Part shown: piece by piece, positions 24,723-36,539 of the stretch
How positions within the stretch are numbered: position 1 is the stretch's first letter
Layout of the letters: every line of letters begins with the position of its first letter
Notes under the pieces: model-generated
Database searches by the model: none
The model's input: the letters and a program-made list of their open reading frames with translations, nothing else
Told to the model about the DNA's origin: nothing
From: Stereum hirsutum FP-91666 SS1
Lineage: Eukaryota; Basidiomycota; Agaricomycetes; Russulales; Stereaceae
Direction of reading: 5' to 3'
NCBI RefSeq assembly: GCF_000264905.1
Contig: NW_006763134.1
Location: 779,409-834,526, forward strand
DNA length: 55,118 nt
Made by a program: the position numbers and the translations under genes

Positions 24723-27700
24723 ATGTCCCCTTCTTGTTGTCAGCAGCCTTTATCTGATACCGAACAGATCGCATCTCAAGACACCGACGTACAATCAGAC
24801 GATGGATGTAAAGACAGTTGCTGCTTGCCAAAGGGAGGCTCAGATGAAGCTAGCATGCGTCACGTCCTTGTAGGCGCGTGTGTTCCCGACGGCAAAGGCG
24901 GTTGCGAGAGGTCGCGAGGTGCGCAAGGATTAGGATGTTGTGCGTCTGGGAAAGATGCGTCTTCTGAGGGTTTGCACTCCATTGCTATGCTTCAATTGTA
25001 GCCAGCTAAAAAGTCGCTTCTGAAAGGCCAATGTTGCGTTGACTCGAAGCCCGAAGTAGACGATTGTGCCGAATGCTTGGTCGAGCCAGATACAGCATGC
25101 AAGGACGGCTCTTGTGCCGATGTCGAAGCTCCGTCCTGTGGACAAAGCTGCTGTGGCGATTCCGATACGAAAACGAAAGGCTCGTCTACGGTTTTTGGTT
25201 TAACCACATCGTATCAATAACATTCAAGTTTAACAGATTCGTGCTGTGGTTCCGAACCTTTCGTTGAGACTCAGCATAATGGCCCTTACGCCGCTGTCGA
25301 AACTCCGTCTTGTGGGCAAGGCTGTTGTGGCGATTCCGACATAAAGACGAAAGGTTCGTTTACGGTCTTTACCGTATCCATACCATATCGATGACACTCG
25401 TTGGGCAGATTCATGCTGCGTCTCCGCTCAGGAGGACGCCAAAGGCATCGCCAACTCACAGAAGACGCCCTGCTGTGCAGTCCCCGAAGCTGTCGCAGGC
25501 TCTCCATCGTGTGAGAAAGGATGCTGTGACGATAACGTGAGCGAGCCCCGCGGTGAGTCCTTTCGACTGGTCACGTATACTTTCATTCCTGATGTTGGTG
25601 GCCACTGTCACAAAAGACTTCAAAGGACTTCCGAAATCCTCCTACGAAGAGAAGTGTTGCTCTGCCATTGTAGACACGTGCTGCGGTGAAGACAAAGAGT
25701 CCTTCTCTGGTAGTGTTGCTTCTTATTCCTTATCTTACTTGGGCTAAGGCATTTTTTCTCATGCAGATGAGAAGCCATGTAAAGATGCGTGTTGCTCCGA
25801 AAAGACAGCGAATACCGCCTCTTCTAGTTGCTGTGCGCCGGGTAAGACATTTTTTTTCTCCTATATACATCTTTCAACTCATTCTCGTATGTCTCCCAGT
25901 GACCAATGAGAAATCTCCCCAGGGAGGCTGCGGCCAACCGTCCACGTTGCAGGGTGTCCGTCGCCGTCATGCGCCTACAAACGAAATGAACGGTGCCTCT
26001 TGCAAACCTCCCGCACAGAAACGTCGTCAGCACCATCACCACGGCAAAGACAAATGCGGCATACAAAGCACCTTCGGCCGATTTTTCGAAGCTGCCTGTT
26101 GCTGTCTCGTGGACTGGAGTCGCAAGACTCCTGGCGCCTCGGTTCATCACCACCATGCCAAACGTTCCTCACACCATCACCACCCCAAGCGGTCGCCCAA
26201 TCATGGACCCGTTCACGGCGATATCACCAGTGTCGTTCGCTCCCCAAACGCCTTTGTCCAGAACGAAGCCAATCTTGTCGAGCTTGGAGCCTCGGAGACC
26301 AAGCCATTGGTCATGACGGTTAATGGCATGGATTGTCCGTCCTGCGCCGCAAGACTTACCAAAGCGCTCCTCACTATCCCGTCCGTGAAGGACGTCAAAG
26401 TCAATAGTTTTACTGCCCAGGCATCGCTCGTATACACGGAGGGACTGGTCATCCCGGAGGAGATAGCGAAACGGGCGACAATGCTCACCGGGTTCGCATG
26501 TGAGCCGGTTCAGGAGGTTAGAGCTGAAGGGAAGAACAAGATGATGCGGATTGCGGTCGTTCAGGATGTTGGTGTGAATTGGGAGAAGTCGGCCTTACCT
26601 ATGGGCGTTACGGTTAGGATGATGAAGCCTTCTCCATCAGGCATGGTCCTGGACGTCGAATATGACTCGTCTGTCATTCAGCCTCGTACCGTCCTCCAGA
26701 ACTTTTCGAAGTGGGGTGGAGAGTTTATTCCGATTCCGAAGCAGAGAGTCAGCGAACAAGCCTCGAAGGAACTTCGGATCCTCTTTCGTCGCACAACCAT
26801 CTCCGCGATACTCTGTATCCCCGTCCTAGTGTTCTCATGGGCCCCTCTTCCCGACAACCCGATGGTTTACGGCGGATGCTCGCTCGCCCTCGCCACCCTC
26901 ATCCAGTCCTTCATTGCGGCGCCACTTTACTCGGCAGCTCTTCGTTCGCTCTTCCTTCAGCACATTATAGACATGGACTTGCTCGTCGTTCTGAGTTCGA
27001 GTATCGCCTTCGTCTTTTCGGCCATCGCGTTCTTCCTCGAGGTCGCCGACCATCCGTTCTCGACTCCCTTCTTCGAAACGTCTACCTTGCTCATCACGTT
27101 GATCACCCTCGGTCGCCTCATTTCAGCGTATGCCCGCCGCCGCGCTACATCCGCTCTCGACGACGTCCAAACTCTGCAGGCCGACACCGTTGAGCTTGTT
27201 GAAACTGATGGTACCGTCACGACGATCCCTGCCGAACTCGTTCACAAAGGCGATATACTTCGTGTTCCTTCGGATACCCTCGTCCCTACGGATGGTGTAG
27301 TACTCCGTGGTACAAGCCAGGTCAACGAGTCCTCCGTAACCGGTGAATCCATGCCGGTCGACAAGCATGAAGGCTCGAAGTTGACTGCGGGTAGTCTTAA
27401 CCTGTTCGGCGTCCTGGACATGACCGTCGGCCGCGTACCCTCTGACAATACCATCTCCGACATAGGCAAGCTGCTACTCCAAGTGCAAGACTCGAGGGCT
27501 CCTGTGCAAGATCTCGCCGATCACGTGGCTTCTTACCTTGCGCCCGTCATCCTAATCATTGGAGTTTTGGTGTTCGTCGTGTGGTTGTTGGTTGGAGTTT
27601 TTGTGAGGAATGAGAGTTCGAGTGAAGCGGCGATTGCGGCTTTGAGATATGCGATTGCAGTTCTAGTGATCTCTTGTCCGTGTGCGTTGGTGCTCTGTGT

Positions 27701-28833
27701 GCCGATGGTGGTGGTGATTTCAGCCGCTGTGGCAGCGAAGGAAGGCGTCTTGTTCAAGGTCAATACCTCTAACATCGCACCCTTTCTACATGATGCTGAT
27801 CCTCAGAATTCAGTCGGTTCAGGCCGTGCAGTATGCGAAGAGCGTCAAGGTGGCCGTGTTCGATAAGACGGGGACCCTCACTACGGGCCAAGTCTCCGTC
27901 GTCGACTCTCAGATACTTCGAGTCGACTCTATCGGCTTGATCATCGAGCTCGTATCCAGCAGCCGGCACCCTGTTGCCCAAGCAGTCCACAGGCACCTTC
28001 GCGAACAATACCCTGACGTCCCGGTCCTTCAGCGACTCCAGAACATACAGTCACTTCCTGGAAAAGGCCTAGAGGCACGTTACGATGGTTCATACATCCG
28101 AGGTGGAAGCGCTACCTGGCTCAAGCTCCGCGACGATCCAATCATTTGTAGGATGAAGGATGAAACGTTTACCCTCTTCACCGTCACCGTCGCCGACAAG
28201 CTCGTCGCCGCATTCGGACTCACGGACACCATTCGCCCAAGTGCTCATAAAGCCATCCAGCTTCTGAGAAACCACGGCACAGACATCTACATCGTCAGCG
28301 GGGATGAACAATCAGTCGTTAGCGCTCTCGCCGTTAAGCTCAATATTCCACAAGATCATGCCATAGGTGGATGTCTTCCCCAGACGAAGCAGGAACGCGT
28401 ATCCGCACTTCAGTACCAGGCCCCGAACGCCGAGGGCGGGAGGATCAACGCCAAGACCAGCCAGAGGGCGAGAGTAATGTTCGTCGGAGACGGAACAAAC
28501 GACAGCCTCGCCCTCGCCCAATCGGACGTCGGAGTCTCTCTGAGTTCCGGAACCGATATCGCCCTCAGCGCTGCCGATGTTGTCATCCTCGACTCCGACA
28601 CGGCCGATCTTGCGCGAGCCATGCAGACCATCCTGGGGATATCTGAGGGTGCCGTCCGCCGTATTATGGTCAACTTCGCGTGGTCGCTGGTGTATAACGT
28701 CGTAGCGGTTCTGTTGGCTGCGGGAGCGTTTGTAGAGTTCAGGGTGGCACCAGAATACGCGGGTTTGGGCGAGATGGTTTCAGTCATTCCTGTTGTGTTG
28801 GTCGCGTGGAGTATGTGGTTTCTCAAGAAGTGA
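24723..28833 (+). CDS. P1B-type heavy-metal-transporting ATPase with Cys-rich N-terminus
   Basis: ATP-driven exporter of soft metal ions (Cd, Cu or Zn), most like fungal Pca1/Crp1-type pumps. Exons 24723-24969, 25006-25179, 25237-25353, 25409-25552, 25617-25709, 25767-25841, 25900-27758, 27814-28833; about 1242 residues. The first 400 residues hold some 15 Cys-Cys motifs and two His clusters (HHHHGK, HHHHAK, HHHHPK). Then come an HMA domain with GMDCPSC (about 420-485), TGES (about 764), the CPC ion-binding motif in ISCPCALVL (about 875), DKTGTLT (about 919), the HP motif and GDGTND (about 1127). The catalytic aspartate and all P-type signatures are intact. The first six introns are all phase 1. 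Intron 1 would be only 36 nt; an alternative donor at 24919 gives 87 nt. Intron 2 appears to be GC-AG. Metal choice is an inference. Confidence 0.9.
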
Positions 28834-29802
28834 GTGGCATCATGATATTGGTGCACAAGGTAGGTGATCCATTCGGTTCAAGTTGTTTTTTCTTGTCTGC
28901 CTCTGTACCGGTAATATTCTCGCGCCGCGATGTGGCCTTGTGTTTTGATAAGCTCGAAGACCTGTTCTTACAGAAACCAATGATGACCTGCCCGGAGCAG
29001 TATTTACGACATGTTCCCCAATGATGTGCGGATATGTACAGCGGAGGTCAGCGGGGAAGCGACGACGTTATGGGGAAAGTCTGGGGAATATATGGGGAAG
29101 TTAAGAGGATCGCTGTGCCACACGCGAGCCCATTGGCTCCTCGGCACCTGTGCTTCAAGTCCGAGAGTCCGCACTCTGACCCCGCAATAAGCCGCTCGCC
29201 ACCATTGTGATCGTCCAGCCCACAAAGCCCACATCCTCGATCTCGATTCGCTCTAGTTGCACCCAAGACTCCTCACTAATACCTGCGATATACAAAATAT
29301 CGCCCTTGGTAGGCCTTCACGAATATTCATCTGTAAGACCATTGAGCTCATAATTTCCCCCGAGTTAGGAGTCCGTTGAAATATATCCACTGCCTCTGGA
29401 TAGCTTGAAGAGTTCGACGCAATGCGAACTCCCGAAAACGGATCATATGCGGCATAGACAACGATGACGCAGATCACTGCAATATTCTAATCCGGAACAC
29501 CGTACGGACTTGTCAGAGATAATTTCACTGAAATTGGCACAACTAGAACACCTCGAGGTCTCGTGCCCACCTCGAACCCCCACCAGGACTATGCCTGCTG
29601 ATGTTTTGACAGGTCCATTAAGGGCCGCCCTCTGTCATTTGCACTCGGGTTTCGCAAGAACAATTATGCTCGGGCCAGTTTATGAGCGTATAGGTTCCAG
29701 CATGGACATATGAAAGCCGACTTGGAAAAACATAGCTCAAGTCGACGCCCTAACGCAGTCCTACCTTCCCCGACTATGGCTCTTCACGAACGACCTCACG
29801 CC
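28834..29802. other. Intergenic upstream of the glycoside hydrolase
   Basis: Contains the ATPase 3' end and the hydrolase promoter. A short frame near 29510-29713 reads LAQLEHLEVS, reminiscent of F-box/LRR proteins, and may be a relic; nothing firmer. Confidence 0.4.
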
Positions 29803-31705
29803 ATGCAATGTCTTCTAATTACTCTGCTCTTCGTCCTTTCAGCCTTTGCTTCCCCACTCTCAGATTCTGCTCCATCTTCTCGCTGGAAGCATCTCGCCCT
29901 CAAGACTAAGGGCAGCTTTCTCACCGATATCCATGGTGCTCCCTTCTTCTGGCAGGCGGACACAGCCTGGGAGCTCTTCCACCGTCTCAATCACTCCGAG
30001 GTCATCCATTACCTCGACGATCGTCAGGCAAAGGGGTACAACATCATTATGTCTGTCGCCATTCCGGAATACAAGTACGTCTTTTCCGTATGCTTGATCT
30101 TTTCTTTCTGCATTGCGACTCATGCGACTATTTTCCTATTTCTTTCCTCCCACAAATAGCGTGACACTACCCAACCGTAACGGGGATCTCGCTCTCGTCG
30201 ATTTCGATCCAACGCAACCGAATCCAGCGTACTTCGACTACGTGGACTGGTGCATCGACCGTGCCACGGAACGAGGCTTACGTATAGCGCTCGTCCCAAC
30301 CTGGGGTCGATACATCAACGGAGGTGTGTCTCAATCTTTCTGCGCTCCTCTCTTCTCGCCAATTATGCGTGACGGATAACTCACTTCTCTGTTTTCAGGA
30401 TGGCATGGAGACCCGATCCTCTTCACGAACGAGAGCACTGCGCAGATTTACGGCACTTATATCGCCAAACGATACGCTGGTTTACCCAAGATCCTTGGAG
30501 CCGACTCGGATAGATGGTGGCCCACAAACCTCACGGAATTCACTACGGGCCAAACGATCAACACGAATCAGACCACGGACGTCGCTGGCTTGGGCAACAT
30601 CTCCTACTCCGACACTGCTAATATCTGGAACGCTCTTGGGAACGCCATGGTCGACGTCGAGGGCGAACTTTCCTTCATCACCTACCACCCAACGTCGCAA
30701 TGGCTTTCAAAGTTCGCCCCCGCGACTGGATACGCGCAGTATAAGGATGTAGAAGGCAGTTCGAGATGGTTGAAGATGGATGCGGCGCAGAGTGGGCACG
30801 AGTGCATCGACTCTGTCCCAGGGGCTGGCAGATGGTGTGGAAGTAAGAATTACATTCCGGTGGAGTTGATGTGGAACAATTCGCTCGGGGAGAGGCCGAT
30901 CATGGACTTGGAGAATCACTATGAGGGAGGCTGGTTCAATATCAATCCATCCTTGAGCGGAGGAAGAATCTGGAACGAAAGCGATGTCAGAACGGGCGCA
31001 TGGACGGCAGTACGTGTCTTTCAATCTTTCCGCATTCTTTTTCGACACTCGAGTAAAACGCTCACGGATTTTGTTCCATAGGTCTTCGGTGGCGGAGCCG
31101 GTGCCACATACGGTGCTTGGTCCGTCTGGCAGTTCTACAACCTCGGCCTCGGGCAAGATAATATCACAGTCGCCACATTCCCTCCCTGCAACCCTTCCGG
31201 ACTCGCCCCGAATGCGACTGCCGACAACACGGAGTATACTACCTGCGTCAATTCGACTGAACCCGTCGCCATGACTTGGCTCGACGAGCTTGTGCTCCCG
31301 GGCTCAGCGCAGATCCAACATCTCCAGAAGTTCATTACCGACCCTTCGTCTGCGCCAGGACAGCACTACTTCGACCGTCTTCCGGATAACTTAGTGATCA
31401 GCACGGATCTCGGCGAGGACGAGGGGAGGTTCAGCGCGACGAGGGATAAGAAGGGACGATGGGCGGCCGTTTATAGTCCACAGGGCCTGTCTTTCGGCGT
31501 CGACGTGGACTATCTGGCTGGTTTCCTGAACGGAGGATCGAATGCGACGTTGAAGTGGACGCAGAAGTGGTATAGTCCGAGGAACGGGTCGTTCGTCGAC
31601 GAGGAGGAGGGGTGCGGTACAGATGTCGCGACATTTACACCGCCGACTAGTGGAAGTGTCGATCATGATTGGGTATTGCTATTGGAGAAGATCAAACTTG
31701 ACTAG
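29803..31705 (+). CDS. Secreted DUF4038-type glycoside hydrolase
   Basis: Likely extracellular enzyme acting on plant cell-wall glycans, related to the DUF4038/GH140 (apiosidase-like) group. Exons 29803-30074, 30160-30323, 30399-31009, 31082-31705; 556 residues. Signal peptide: MQCLLITLLFVLSAFASPLS. An upstream in-frame ATG at 29776 would add nine residues before the hydrophobic core, so 29803 is preferred. Family landmarks are the start PFFWQADTAWELFHRL, the strand LRIALVPTWGRY, the segment SFITYHP..QSGHE and RPIMDLENHYE, followed by the C-terminal beta domain found with this family. Many N-x-S/T sites fit secretion. Substrate is inferred from family only. Confidence 0.9.
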
Positions 31706-31885
31706 TTACGAATTGATGTAGTGCCACGCTGTTGTACGAAAGATACATACTAGAATCGACCTAATCTCTTGCTCACGAAGAGGAACGATGCGGAACTTTC
31801 TGATTCTGTTTACATTGTTTCGTGATTGCAAAGTCTGAATTGTTTGTTACTGAAAAATGAGCGCATTTCAATTACAAAGAGGCCT

Positions 31886-34641
31886 TCAAGTCATGAAAAC
31901 ATAGCGAGGATCCGTATCAGCGATTTCCTCGAACTTCCCAGCAGGCGCGAGTTTGCCCTCCTGCTCCAGCTCATCCCGTTTCCTCTGGTGTACTTTATTC
32001 TTCCGAGTAAGACGACACCTCAAAATAAGAGCGGCTAGAATTGTCACGACGAGACACCTTTGAGAAAGTTGTGAGAACGACCCGCTCGTGGTATAAGATA
32101 AAAAGACCTCATACCCAGCGACAATGGCATGAGCCGTGCGATAATTGTCCTCGACGTCGAAATAAACCTGGGGTGAAGCGCTGGATAGTCGATGATCTGT
32201 TCAGCGAAAGAAGGCCGAGAACTCTACAGAAATATACGTACATAGATACACAGTTCGAGACTGAGACGATGAAGGCCGTTCCGACCCCTCGCTTGGATGT
32301 GGGAGAGAATACATTCGCAGCCCAGCTCCTACGAGGTTTAGTCAGTTTATGACTCGCGTATAAAGAGAAAACCGATGACTCACATAACCAGGGGAAACAA
32401 GCTATAAAGACCTCCTATGGCCAAGAAGATAGAGAAGTACGCAGCGCCTACACTCTTCTGCGATGCGGTGGCGAGGATAATGTATCCAACCAACGCCACA
32501 CTAGCAGAGGCGACGATGTGCCATCCTCTGTCATGAGTGCGATCGCTGTGCCAGGCTTGTAGGATAACGAAGAACCAGCCGACAAGGTAGGGTGCCACAG
32601 TCATTCCCTGAGCGTCGATATCGCTGAAGCCTAGTTCGTTAATCAACTGGACAGATGATTGATTTTGTCAGGATATTGTGTTTACCAAATAAAGCTCGGA
32701 GGTCCTACCGTTGGCATGAAGTATGAGATCGTGGCGACCCCGACATTGACTGTAAAACATTCAGGTTTCAGTTAGACCGAGAATACCAGAGACGAATAAC
32801 TCACAAGATGCGTAAATCAACATCAACAACCATGCGCTAGGGTCGATGAGAACGGCCTTCACGCCCTGCCATCCTGTCATTCCACCATGCGATCGAGGTT
32901 TGTGATCTCGGTTGACTCTCGCCTGCGCGATGGCTCTCTCGCGGTAATTGAGAAAGGTGGCGGAGAAGGGGAAAGACGGCAGCCAGATGAGAATTGCGAC
33001 GGCCATTATTAGGTCTGGGATGGCTTCAACCTATATTCTCGTCAGACGGTCCGGATAATGAGCTCAAGGTTCGTGTACGAACCAAGAATAAAAACTGCCA
33101 TCTGTAGGGGATCATCTTGTCAGAGGAGTAAGGAGAACATTTGAAATGAGAGCTTACCCTGTCAACAACGAAGTATGCCCACGAACAAGTCCGAAAGCCA
33201 GAAGACCCTGCGTTGTCGCTCTTAGCTCTTGAAATCACGGCGATTAAAGATATACACCGAGACGTACTCCTATGGCACCAGGTAGAGTACCCGTCATGCA
33301 GAGGCTAATTCGCAAAGCCAGTTCTCTCCTATACCAATATTAGCATATCTTTACTTGGAGATTTTCTACGAACGATGCCGTACCGTTTGTACCTTGATCA
33401 AAGACAGGGTAATATACATTAATACTGACAGCGAAACTTTAACGTTGGTACGCACCAGAACGAAAGGTAATAGATGATTCCCGCGTAGAAGCCGGCCTCC
33501 CCAATACCGAGTAGAACACTGACGACACCACTTAGCAAGAGACGTAGGAAGAAGGTAGTTGTATCTCACCGAAGGGTAAGTAAGGCCGCATAACCCTTTG
33601 CATATACGAACGATAGGGACACAATCCCCCAGAAGGTGAGAGATAGAAAGAAACTGTACATGTCCAAACGGGTATTAGAGGAGGGCAGACAAATATCGGC
33701 GGTATGCTCACAATCGGTTTGCTCCAATATGGCGCTGGAGAACTGGATAATATGAGTGATGGAGCAAGGAGTAAATGACAAAGGCATACTGTTAGCTGGC
33801 ATCTCTAGTAGACCTTCGATTACAAGTTAGTACCCTCACTTTGGCTCAGGCGTAGTACTCACAATATCCGACATAAAATATCCCAAGTGCAAGCGTCCAC
33901 TTGTTGTTCGTCGTAATTTCCTGTCGTGTCCAGTGGTAAACAGTCGAACCTCTGGGGATGCATAGGCACCCACATAGTTGTCATTGAATGCCGTGATGAC
34001 ATGTGCATTTCCACTGTAGTCGAACAATTCATCTCAGCAGCGATCTATGCATTCTCATTCGAAGGAGAAAGACCGACATGTTGGTCCTATCTGCAATAGA
34101 CGGTCAAAGACTGTTACGGGCGAGTACAGAGAGAATTTATTACCAAACTGATTGACTGAAGCGTTGAAAAAATCTCAGTGCAAGGCCTAAAAGAGCGTAG
34201 TGGACCTGTAAGAGGACGCACAGACAAAGCTTGCGCGAAAGTCAATTGCATGGTCTCGAACCCGATGATGAAAGAGACACACCTTATGACCACTATACTC
34301 AAGACACGGATATCGATCTTCCGACGAACTTGACGCTAACGGTACGACAATATGCATCAGTCATGGGTATTAGCTACCAACCACGAAAAACCAGAGCGCA
34401 CCTCTTCCTCGGGGCTAAACCGTACGGTCTCTGCATCTCCATGAACAGCCTCTGAATAAGAAGGATCTAATGGCGAGAAGAAGTGCTTCCTGGGCGGCTT
34501 GTCACCCAATTGCGACTGACAATACGTCCCTTCCTCTCTTTGGATGTCTTCTATGACCTGAGCCTCATCCACCACGGTGGTCTTCTCGGCGTCATGCGCG
34601 GCTGGTAATGGCATCATAGGTAACTCGGGCTGGGAGGGCAT
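31886..34641 (-). CDS. MFS transporter, anion:cation symporter (Dal5/Tna1-like) type
   Basis: Plasma-membrane uptake of a small organic anion (allantoate, nicotinate or similar). Model exons on the minus strand: 34641-34402, 34335-34206, 34090-34078, 34013-33974, 33920-33863, 33813-33790, 33742-33712, 33653-33570, 33518-33456, 33392-33384, 33328-33268, 33207-33158, 33101-33083, 33030-32805, 32749-32709, 32646-32384, 32328-32242, 32180-32115, 32057-31886, all in phase, 558 residues. Family motifs appear only after splicing: DRTNIGNAHV, LEMPANILQRHIGANR, GIGEAGFYAGI, WYKRRELALR, GLLAFGL, ASPQVYFDVEDNYRTAHAIVAG. The N-terminus is a soluble 80-residue acidic arm. The first membrane segment is the weak point: exon 34335-34206 is longer than expected, although it is the only frame that connects. 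Exon 33392-33384 is 9 nt. Confidence 0.85.
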
Positions 34642-35009
34642 GGCGGCGACAACGGTGCGGTTCAACGAGGGATCGAGAAGGAGAGCAATCGAGAGCAGCG
34701 AAACCTTGGAGACAGTCTCACCATATGTTATTGTGGTAGGCAAACGACTGTTATACTACATCTCACAGGCTGGTAGAATTGGGCCGAAGTCATATTCCAC
34801 GGCCTGAGTATGTGTATGCCAACCTGACACGATCATCTGCCACAAAGGAACCCCGAGCGGAGAAGGAAGTCGTACTATAATAAGAATGGCACCAACGAGA
34901 ACCGAACCTGAATGTCCAATCCGAGACAGAAGAGCGTCCAATAAAATCGCAACAAAAGTCCATTTAGAGTCCGTTGATTTTTATGTTCCGTTTGCAGAAG
35001 GTTGTAGAA
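34642..35009. other. Intergenic between MFS gene and RlpA-like gene
   Basis: Should contain the MFS promoter and the 3' UTR of the RlpA-like gene. Nothing else recognised. Confidence 0.5.
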
Positions 35010-35636
35010 TCAATCGATGGACCAGGTCACGTTTGCGACGATGCCGTCCGATGGGGGCGCGAAGGCCGCGAAAGCACCGGGAGAGAGTCCAATTCTGAAC
35101 TCGTCGCACGTAGGGCAGAAGTCGACGATCTGAGCGGTCACGGTGGTACCATTGGCTACATGCAGATGACCATGAGAAATTATGACGCGTGCGTAGATCG
35201 TACCAAGAGGGATGGGATGGAAGACTGCGACGTACAGGTGATGGTGACGTTGTGAGTACAGATTGGATTACTATGGGTGATAGTTAGTGGAGCGTCGACA
35301 TGAGGGAACGGCTAAGCAACTCACTCGTTTGGGTTGGCGGTAGCACCGCTATAAGTTTCACCTCGCTTTAGATTGGTCGAAATTTTGAAGAGGGAAGACA
35401 GAAACCACGTACGGGAAGGTACTAAAGATGGTCTGAGACACCGATGCGACGCTCTGGTCGCTTGTGTTGGTCAACCCACAGGCGCCAAGGCCAGGTATGA
35501 AGTTGAACACTACAGAAAAAAGTCAGTCATGGATGCGAGATAGTATGATATTTCACATACAGGTGCCAGTGTTGTTCTGTGCCGATGCTAACGCAACTAG
35601 AGACGCGACAGACGCAAGACGAGTGAAAGAGAGCAT
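35010..35636 (-). CDS. Small secreted RlpA-like / expansin-like protein
   Basis: Extracellular double-psi beta-barrel protein of 125 residues. Exons 35636-35561, 35509-35413, 35348-35325, 35270-35236, 35155-35010, joined in phase. Signal peptide MLSFTRLASVASLVALASAQ. The mature part shows the family pattern GLGACGLTNTS, then TFPGATANPN, NPICTHNVTIT, VDFCPTCDEF..LSPGAF and a final VTWSID. The four cysteines, GACG and the VDxCxxC segment match fungal RlpA-like proteins; the catalytic Asp of VDFC is kept. Such proteins are common in plant-associated and wood-rot basidiomycetes, often cell-wall loosening or stress-related; no enzymatic activity can be claimed. Confidence 0.88.
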
Positions 35637-35767
35637 GATGGCCTGTGGGACAGTCGATGGGGGAACAGGACGAGGAGGAACGGTTTTAAAGAATGAAAGG
35701 AGAAGCTAGTATTGCTCTCGAAGGGTTGATGAGCACACTTCGAGAGCTGAATGGCGCATTTCCACAT

Positions 35768-35776
35768 TTTATATCC
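35768..35776 (-). promoter_or_regulatory. Putative TATA box of the RlpA-like gene
   Basis: The minus strand reads GATATAAAA about 132 nt upstream of the ATG at 35636. Only position and sequence support it. Confidence 0.3.
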
Positions 35777-36539
35777 GCGCCTTCAGCATCTGCCGCTGCA
35801 CCCAAGGTTATACTAGGGAGTTCTCATCCCATAAATGGAGCTCGCGCACATCATGTAGTCACGAGAAGGAAGGAGCACAAGGGTAAGAAGTGAGAATTGA
35901 CCAGGCGAAGTACTTGGCGAGCAATAAACAGGAATTGAGCTATGCTTGCCACAAAGCACTTCGCCAACACCCACTGCTTCGATAGATGCATCCATGAGGT
36001 GCGGCGAAGTTTGAGAGAAGGCGAGGATCTTCTTCCACCTTCGTGAATCTCGGTCAAAGTACCTGGTCGTGGCACTAGAGCAGGGCCCACCGTATGGTGA
36101 GTATGATGATGAGATCGAGAAGAGCGAATATGAAGATGCGGCAAGAGACGGGTCCAGCATATCGTCTTTTGAGCATGTGCACGGCGGTGTAGCATGAACT
36201 GCTCGCTTCACACGATGACACATAGCCACACAGCTGAAGGTATACTATGAGTTCCGAGCGTTTTCAATAGGACGGATGCAGCGAAGATGCTCCGTTTGAC
36301 TAGTCGTCGGTACATAATCAAACGTTAAAAGCAGGGTGGCTTCCCAGACGACTGAGATGCGACTCGGCGCTGGCAAGGTTCTTGAGAAGGAGTTCGTGGT
36401 GGGCAGTGAGAATCGTCGAAGAGGTCAGCAAGGTTTGATTATCAGCATGACCAGACTCGTGCTCACCACAAACGCAGCATTCGACGATTTGAGCGGGGCA
36501 CGGAAAAACAGTCTAGGAAACTCTATCTCGACTTCATAT
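35777..36539. other. Intergenic
   Basis: Upstream of the RlpA-like gene and downstream of the kelch gene. Several short frames on both strands, none with a recognisable family or good splice support. Confidence 0.5.

Noticed and set aside
35813..36229. 138-codon minus-strand frame between the RlpA-like and kelch genes
   Set aside because: No family, irregular composition and no splice partner; treated as chance.
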